A DNA stretch of 64,000 nucleotides, taken from assembly GCA_022495995.1 (NCBI GenBank), contig JAFEMH010002459.1, forward strand, positions 186,001 through 250,000. The letters run 5' to 3'. The stretch comes from Adenophora triphylla var. japonica (taxonomy: Eukaryota; Streptophyta; Magnoliopsida; Asterales; Campanulaceae). Every line of letters begins with the position of its first letter. The stretch's first letter is position 1. Shown piece after piece: positions 58,241 through 64,000 of this stretch. The notes under the pieces were generated by a model. It was not told where the DNA came from, searched no databases, and saw nothing but the letters and a program-made list of their open reading frames with translations. A program made the translations under genes and the position numbers.

Positions 58241-59053
58241 TCATTTGTTTGAATTCATCCAAACTATTCCACCACTTGGACAAACTCTGATGGCGTCGTT
58301 GTCAATCAAGTCTTGGACTGCATTCTTCAGGTTGAAACAATTATTGGTGTGATGACCATGGCATTGGTGATAGTAGCAGTAGAGGTGTGGAGATCGTCCT
58401 TCCCTCTTAGGTTGGTAACCTTCCATTGGGCTTAGCTTTCCTTCCTTGTGAAGACTTCTGAAGAGATGACCGAGAGTGATGTTTCCAATGTCGGAGAAGA
58501 CTCTACCCTTTCTTCGCTTAGCCATTTGATTGTGGAGGTCTCGAATGTGGTTCTCATAGTGTTGCACGAAGACGTTGTGGCGAGCCTGATATTCTTCCTC
58601 CATTTCCTCTTTGAGGTCACGGTAGAGGGTATTGAGGAAAAACTTGACCCTTCCATCAATGTCATCTTCAACGTGGGCTTCAAGGTTGATGAACTTTTGG
58701 GTCATATCTTCGAGTTCGCTTTTGACCTCTTCAAGTTCTTCAATCAGCATCTTTGTTTTGTCGGCTTGGATGGATTCTTCCAAGTTGTGCCATGCATCGT
58801 TGTCCTCAATTTGCTGTAGGGCTTTGGCAAGTTGAGTTTTGATGTCACTTAGCTCTTCTTGCACGGATGACCGCCCACTGTCGGAATCACTTTCCATCTT
58901 CCGAAAATCCCTAGCAATGCGAGTGGCAGGCAAATCGAAAGCTTCTCTCCAACCTTCCACGTGTTCCATTTCAGCGACAAGAGACTTGGTCAAATCTTGG
59001 AGAGTGGGTTGTTCACGGCTTTCCTTGGTCATGACGTACTTTCCGGTAGACAT
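58241..59053 (-). CDS. Short gag of element C: coiled coil plus CHHC zinc knuckle
   Basis: An intact frame of 270 residues starting MSTGKYVMTKESREQ. Residues about 60-180 are charged and helical (QLAKALQQIEDNDAWHNLEE, then ELEEVKSELEDMTQ) and look like a coiled coil. One zinc knuckle, CYYHQCHGHHTNNC (CX2HX4HX4C), sits near residue 232. The usual capsid-type gag domain is absent, so the protein is shorter than typical Tat gags of 500 residues or more. Upstream in sense lie leader palindromes at 59183-59217. Only about 190 bases separate its stop from the G-patch frame. It may bind RNA and co-assemble with gag of a complete relative; that is inference. Confidence 0.72.
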   Translation of the reverse strand: MSTGKYVMTKESREQPTLQDLTKSLVAEMEHVEGWREAFDLPATRIARDFRKMESDSDSGRSSVQEELSDIKTQLAKALQQIEDNDAWHNLEESIQADKTKMLIEELEEVKSELEDMTQKFINLEAHVEDDIDGRVKFFLNTLYRDLKEEMEEEYQARHNVFVQHYENHIRDLHNQMAKRRKGRVFSDIGNITLGHLFRSLHKEGKLSPMEGYQPKREGRSPHLYCYYHQCHGHHTNNCFNLKNAVQDLIDNDAIRVCPSGGIVWMNSNK

Positions 59054-59182
59054 TGTGTTGGGAGTCTTGGAGTTGAGTAGCTTCGGAAAAGCGGCGTAAG
59101 ATATGCGAGATATCGGGATCTAGCCCCAACGAGTCGGAAGCGAGGCTTAAATGGCTCGGGCTCAAATTTAGCAAACGAAGCA

Positions 59183-59217
59183 TTATCCCGTGCGAGATAA
59201 GTAATCCCGCGAGATAA
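59183..59217. promoter_or_regulatory. Two C-family palindromes upstream of gag
   Basis: TTATCCCGTGCGAGATAA (59183-59200) and AATCCCGCGAGATAA (59203-59217), about 130-165 bases before the gag start in element sense. A half site GCGAGATAT lies near 59105. Confidence 0.55.
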
Positions 59218-59404
59218 TCACACGGAAAGTTGATTTTTATTTAGCCCTAATTTTTGGTCGGAACGGAAAGTCCGTTTTGAGGGGTTTCTAAGGCCTTTAT
59301 CGAACCTAACGACTAAGCAATCAATCCGATTTTTGTAAAACAAAGCCATGTAAGATTGTTTTTTGTTTTTTTTTTTTTTGAAGGATTATATGCACATTTT
59401 TCTT

Positions 59405-59482
59405 AAAGGGACATCCGAAAGGGACTTTTTCCGAAGGGACTTTTCCGAAGGGACTTTTTCCGAAGGGACTTTTTCCGAATCC
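59405..59482 (-). repeat. Short tandem repeat CCGAAGGGACTTTTT
   Basis: About five units of 14-15 bases in the leader of element C. Confidence 0.8.
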
Positions 59483-59870
59483 TTTCTTATTGTCAATTTT
59501 ACATGGCTTTGTTTTGATCAAAAACAAGAAAAGATCACCGAGTCAAAACCGACCGGTCACGGAGTGATCCTAAAAAGTCAATCTACATGAGAATGTGGCG
59601 ATGCAGGGCTGGAAGGCTAGGCTCCCCGCGATATGACAATCTAAGTGGATTGAATACGCGGAGTGGGATTGTCCAACTTCGGAGAGACCGGCGACTAGGT
59701 GGTTACCGTCATCCGTCCTTAGTGTGGGTCCCGGGTTTATAGAGGGTATGCAGTGCAATGACAGTTATAGTATGATGTGCGCGTGTGTGATAGTCAATCT
59801 ATGTGATAGAGTAAAATAGGAAGTTTTTTTGAAAATCAAAAGAGAAAACAGATAGTGGCCGCACCAAGTG

Positions 59871-59917
59871 GTTGCCTACGTTTCTCCCAATCTAGGAAGA
59901 CTCAGCCGTCGTAGTTC
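59871..59917 (-). other. Structured motif, leader copy of element C
   Basis: In element sense GAACTACG..ACGTAGGCAACC with inner arms TCTTCC/GGGAGA. The only leader copy seen; A and B have none at this place. Confidence 0.55.
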
Positions 59918-60196
59918 CACATAAAGAGAGATAAAGAGAGATAAATAATTTAATTTACAACTCCCGAATCCCCAATGGACCGGACTTTAATTAAATAAAA
60001 CCCAATCACACGCAGTTCATAAATAATAATCAATTATTTAAGGAAAATAAAGGTCCAAGTTCTACACCTTAAGGGAGGCCTTAAGATGCAGGAACTCTGC
60101 AGATAATGAATCCTGGGATCCCCCTTGCATGTTCGGCTCTCGTCTTGGATTACGAGCGAAACAGGAGAAACCAAAAAACAACCATACTGGAAGCCC

Positions 60197-60234
60197 TATC
60201 TCGCGCGAGATAATGATATCTCGTGCGAGATATC
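60197..60234. promoter_or_regulatory. Two palindromes close to the primer site of element C
   Basis: TATCTCGCGCGAGATA (60197-60212) is a perfect 16-bp palindrome, and GATATCTCGTGCGAGATATC (60215-60234) is nearly perfect over 20 bp. They lie about 95 bases downstream of the primer site in element sense. Confidence 0.65.
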
Positions 60235-60328
60235 TCCCATCTGAGAACAGAAAAATTCGAATTTTACAAAATAGATTGAAAAACCTCTCTTTTAATTTTG
60301 ACGCAAGTTTAAGCCTCTTAATTTTCAG

Positions 60329-60346
60329 TCCCCAGCGGAGTCGCCA
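60329..60346 (-). other. Primer binding site of element C
   Basis: In element sense TGGCGACTCCGCTGGGGA, one base after the 5' LTR. Identical to the site of A. Confidence 0.78.
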
Positions 60347-60347
60347 C

Positions 60348-61358
60348 TGTAGCGTTGTGAGAAAGAAATTCTGATTCTTTTTATTTTTATGAGTCGCCAC
60401 CTATATTATTTGATTGGAAACATAGAAAAACCATTTGAAAGAGATTTGAGTTCGGGGCTTAGGTTATGAAATGGGTAGGTTTAGAAGGCATCCATTTCAC
60501 CCAATCCGGAAATCGGTCTTGCTAAAGAAAAGAGAGGTTTTTCAAAAGAAGAAGTAAAAAACGAATCCAAATACTGCAAATAAAGGTCCATTTGACGAGG
60601 TCAAACGGAATGTAGAATCGATTGCTTCGAGACCGTCTCCATGATTTGGAGAGGCTCTAGGCCGATCCTAGATTCTATGGACTTATACCACTCTAACAAT
60701 CAATTAGAAGGATGATTAGGAATTACCTTGCGTGAGGTGATTTGGGCAGAGTTTCGACTCAAGTTTAGAGTCGACCCTTCACACGGACAGAGCTCGCCTT
60801 GGTCCTTGATTTGGAGGTTGATACTTGTTTATCAACAAGGTTGACAAACAAACTATGAGGTGAGTTTTAGGGTGATTTTGAGGGATTCTTTCAGGGAAAG
60901 AAAACGACAAAATGTGTGTGTGTTGTGTAAATTCGCGGTTTGGGGTTTTCGACTTCCGACCTCTTGAGCCTTGGAAGTCACCAAGTATTTATAGAGGTTG
61001 GATATGAAGAAGTGGAGAGTTAAAACCCTATCAGATGGTTCTAGACCTCCTCTCCCATTGGTTGGCCGGAGAGATAAAGTTTTATCCCGAAAAGAGGTTG
61101 AAATCGACGAGGGAACTGTCGTGTGCACCGCGCAGAGGAGATATCTCGCGCGAGACACGCCATCTCGCGGCGAGATATTGCTCTGTGGACGCTTTGTCCT
61201 TTCCTCGTTATCTCGTATGCAGTTTCGTCCCAAACTAACGGTAGTTAGTCAAAACTTTAACGAAACATGACGAAATGGTGGATTTCTACTTCTTGACTCA
61301 AAGCGAGACTTAGAGTGGTATAAGTATGATCCGATGTGTTCAGAATGGGGTGTCTACA
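60348..61358 (-). repeat. 5' LTR of element C (right)
   Basis: Starts TGTAGCGTTG and ends GTGTCTACA before CATAC. U5 contains GAGTCGCCA (60391-60399), the reverse complement of the first 9 bases of the primer site. Confidence 0.88.
60985..61177 (-). promoter_or_regulatory. LTR promoter of element C with two palindromes
   Basis: TATA CTATAAATAC (60985-60994, minus) with ATATCTCGCGCGAGAC (61141-61156) and ATCTCGCGGCGAGATA (61162-61177) about 150-185 bases upstream. The left LTR has the same at 28714-28723 and 28871-28907. Confidence 0.6.
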
Positions 61359-61440
61359 CATACAGAACATGCAAAAACCATATAAACAATTTATATCAAT
61401 TTTTCTAGCATGTTAATTCAAACTTAATCCTATAAACGGG

Positions 61441-61452
61441 GCTCTGATACCA
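61441..61452 (-). other. Primer binding site of copia element D
   Basis: In element sense TGGTATCAGAGC, the classical site for the initiator-Met tRNA in copia elements, one base after the LTR end. Confidence 0.85.
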
Positions 61453-61453
61453 C

Positions 61454-62784
61454 TGTTGGGTTTTATGGGTCCATACGCAGCGGAATTAAGCATCTAATAA
61501 CACAAAACCCAAGAGCCCTAAGATCCGTTCTATATGATTAAATTGAATTCCTATGAGATAGAATTAACCAACCTTAATTGCTTTTCGTTCTTGAGCTATC
61601 GAACAATCAAACAATGTGATTTTGAATCACAAACTTCGAACTCCAGGCCTTGATCATCGTACGAGCGAAGACCCTCTAATAGTATCCACACCTTTGAATG
61701 AACCAAGAACAATTCTTGATGATTGCTAGATCATAAACCTTTGAAGAATATTGATAACCTTTTGATGTGATTTTCTTTTTAGAAATTCGGCTAGGCTATT
61801 AGGGTTTCAAATACCTTATATTTATACTACAATAGTATTGGTATATGTTTCCTAATCAAATTAGGAAACTGTCTGTAAACCGCCTCAGTGGCATGATCTG
61901 TCGCACGACCAGACGAGTCCCATGGACAGGTTCTGTCGCGCGATGTCTTATGCCACATCAGGACTTTCTCAGTTTTCTTCCTCTAGTTTAATCAATTCAT
62001 TCTAGTTGTGTGTGACCTAATAGGATTATATTATGTTGGCAATGAGCTCGATCATATCGATCCTCATAAAACATAAGCCGACTCTAGCAAGCCATTATGT
62101 CTACCCAAATAATATAACGTAAGAGTTCACGTTTCCAACGGTACACTTTCATTTCTCCCTTTGTCTCACGATGTTATATTGAACACAAGTCATGGTCCAC
62201 GTCAACTTGTACTTGTTCAATGCTTTCTCGATCTTGAGTATAATGATAATCTAATTTTATTGGGGTATGGCCATACACTTTCATCATTATCACTCATCGA
62301 GGGGCCCAAGAAAAACATCTCTCTTTCGAGGGACAAATTCCATCTTGACTTATCATCCTTCCCATCATGAATCCGATCATGCCAAAGTTAGTCTTTATAG
62401 ATATCGTGTTAAGATATCGTTTGACTAAAATCAAACATAACTTTCATCATATGTAAGGTCATGATAATCTCAGGTCTAGGGACTAAATGAAGTAACAATA
62501 TGAGATTTAATTATGACATTTGACCATGACATAAATCTCAAGCGGGTCAAGGCCAGTCACTTGTTCTCTAACAAGTAAAATTTAATGTGCATCTCTATGC
62601 ATATAATCACCATATGATTATCCGTTGACATTTATACTAGTTATTCACTTAATAATTAGGGACGGAGATTATTACAAATAAATATGCAAAACATATAATA
62701 ATCAAATAATAAACTTTTCATATAATAATAAATAATGTCAACACATAAGTCTATCAACCATAGGCCTAAGGCATAACACTAACA
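61454..62784 (-). repeat. 5' LTR of copia element D
   Basis: In element sense it starts TGTTAGTGTTATGCC and ends CATAAAACCCAACA. Five bases TCTCC follow at 62785 on the plus strand and could be one half of a target duplication; the other half is outside the window. Small frames inside it are not genes. Confidence 0.82.
61819..61943 (-). promoter_or_regulatory. LTR promoter of copia element D with two palindrome-like sites
   Basis: TATAAATA (61819-61826, minus) with TGTCGCACGACCA (61899-61911) and TGTCGCGCGA (61934-61943) about 75-120 bases upstream. The arms resemble those in the leader array of D and in element E. Confidence 0.55.
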
Positions 62785-62839
62785 TCTCCTACTAACAAAA
62801 TAAGTTGCATTTTCTTTGGTATGGGCTTGCACAGCGTTG

Positions 62840-63583
62840 TCAGTTGATGAATGAATCGATTAATATACTGCTAACAGCCCATAAATAATTTGATTTCTTT
62901 CTGGGACTCTGGTGGACGCATGTCAATAATGGCTTTAACCCTGGAGGGGTCTGCTTCAATTCTTCCTTTTTGTGACCATATGTCAATAATGGCTTTAACC
63001 CTGGAGGGGTCTGCTTCAATTCTTCCTTTTTGTGACCATTTGTCCCAAGACCTTCCTCCTTTATTACTTCAGATGTACACTTTGCAGGGTGCAACCTCAT
63101 TTTGTGCTTTCTTAGCCTCTCAAAGAATTTCTTCAAATCAATCAAGTGTTGGCAATCTGTAGCCTTGGAATGATCATGTCGTCCATGCAATCTTGGACTT
63201 TTGCCATTTGCTTTCTGTATCATTACTATGTTGGCCAACCACGTCAGATATTCAATCACCTTGATGGATCCCACACTGAGTATTTAAAAACCTTTTCTTT
63301 AACCTATAGTGACCATTCTGGCTTGATCTTGCAGAATTTCTGCTTGACTGGCTTAGCATCTAGTGTGAGTGGTATTCTGTGCTCCACTACTTTTGATTTA
63401 ATCCAGTATATCTTGATAGGACCATGCAAACACATCCATTTTTTTAGCAACGCGATTAACGCGGTTTTCTCTTCCCCTTTGAAGAAGCTACCGATCTTTG
63501 TCGCCTTTAAGTCTGACTCGATACCCAGATTAACGCTTTGTAACTTTTCAACAGTCCCTAGCCCATTTTTACCATGGCACTAG
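62840..63583 (-). pseudogene. Decayed Ty3/gypsy reverse transcriptase fragment (element F)
   Basis: Minus frames resemble the RT region of the Tat elements: KIGSFFKGEE (near 63490), VIEYLTWLANIVMIQKANGK (near 63240), a FFERLRKHKMRLHPAKC segment (near 63110) and PRKKSNYLWAV (near 62885). Stops and frameshifts occur throughout, and the YVDD region is missing between the fingers and palm-end segments. This is the sequence into which copia element D probably inserted. It is older than A, B and C by its decay. Confidence 0.68.
62921..63040 (-). repeat. Exact tandem duplication of 60 bp in fragment F
   Basis: Units 62921-62980 and 62981-63040 differ at one base near the end. Each starts TGTCAATAATGGCTTTAACC. 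Confidence 0.9.
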
Positions 63584-64000
63584 CACTAAAGGGATCCTAA
63601 GGATACATAGAAAATTCTAATTAGTCTAGTTAAAATTAGGGGTCCACAATAATGATTTTATGATTGGGATTAAGCAATTCTTAATCTATACATATATTTG
63701 ACTAACAATATCCTCCTAATTGCTTAATTTCAATCATCCTAGATATACATCTATCTTAACTTAGTAAAAGAATGATCAAGAGTTTATCTTTTATTTGTCA
63801 TTCCATAAGTCAAGTGACAACTTGATGTAACCTATGGAAGTCTATATATTTCAATGATTCACCAAAATATAAGAAAATGGGAAGAATGAAGTATCCTGTA
63901 AATGAAAGAGTTTGTAGCAGTATAATCATTCAAAAAATATAAAGGAAATTCAATAAATCAAATAATAAACTTTTAAATGAAAAGGATTAAGGGTAAGAGA
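63584..64000. other. AT-rich sequence without recognised features
   Basis: No gene, repeat or RNA signal seen. Confidence 0.5.

Larger units (their letters stand above)
28163..61358 (-). mobile_element. Element C: Tat-lineage retrotransposon with antisense cassette, carrying nested element B
   Basis: LTRs 28163-29090 and 60348-61358 are flanked by the target duplication CATAC (28158-28162 and 61359-61363). Without B it is about 14.5 kb. In element sense: 5' LTR, primer site, leader, short gag, G-patch, RT, RNase H, second RNase H (split by B), integrase, structured motif, antisense genes, minisatellite, structured motif, polypurine tract and 3' LTR. I found no protease and no capsid-type gag domain. 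Its frames are longer and cleaner than in A and B. Confidence 0.88.
9327..62784 (-). mobile_element. Element D: Ty1/copia retrotransposon broken by E, A and C
   Basis: Minus-strand copia element. Its visible parts are the 5' LTR (61454-62784), a tRNA-Met-type primer site (61441-61452), the leader (61440-61359 and 28157-26877), the gag N-terminus (26876-26442) and the gag C-terminus with the protease start (9895-9327). Removing A with one copy of its GATGT target duplication restores an open gag frame, which confirms that both parts belong to one element. Removing C with CATAC rejoins the leader. The rest of pol and the 3' LTR must lie left of element E, outside the window. Confidence 0.75.

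Noticed and set aside
62161..62370. Frame of 69 codons in the copia LTR
   Set aside because: Lies inside the LTR, no domain, no conservation evidence.

Overview
This is plant nuclear DNA made entirely of nested LTR retrotransposons; I found no host gene. The gag, polymerase and protease families, the tRNA-type primer sites and the spliced plant mobile domain (PMD) genes all point to a plant, probably a eudicot. I cannot name the species.

Layout. A Ty1/copia element (D, minus strand) is the scaffold: its 5' LTR is at 61454-62784, its gag starts at 26876, and its gag/protease continues at 9895-9327. Tat-lineage Ty3/gypsy elements interrupt it. Element E (plus strand, cut by the left window edge) occupies about 1-9326. 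Element A (minus, 9901-26441, target duplication GATGT) sits in D gag. Element C (minus, 28163-61358, target duplication CATAC) sits in the D leader. Element B (minus, 36466-55192, target duplication GGTGG) is a sister of A and sits inside the second RNase H of C. To the right of D lies a decayed gypsy RT fragment (F, 62840-63583), into which D probably inserted.

Common plan. A, B and C each carry an antisense cassette of two spliced genes between integrase and 3' LTR: a PMD gene and a second gene resembling the DUF7745-type PMD relatives. E carries only the PMD gene and has no pol in the window. A short sequence that folds as two helices, with a co-varying inner helix, lies on each side of every cassette. 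A hairpin lies next to the polypurine tract in E, A and B, and minisatellites fill the space between this tract and the cassette.

Most notable signal. Palindromes built as family-specific arms around a CG-rich core lie upstream of the TATA box of both the LTR promoters and the antisense-gene promoters: TGTC..GACA in E and D, ATCTC..GAGAT in C, AGCC..GGCT in A and B. I propose that each element carries its own operator set, perhaps read by the antisense PMD-type proteins; this is untested. Separately, copies of A and B differ mainly at CTG/CAG trinucleotides, which looks like a base-calling or polishing artefact. Many of their frameshifts may therefore not be real.
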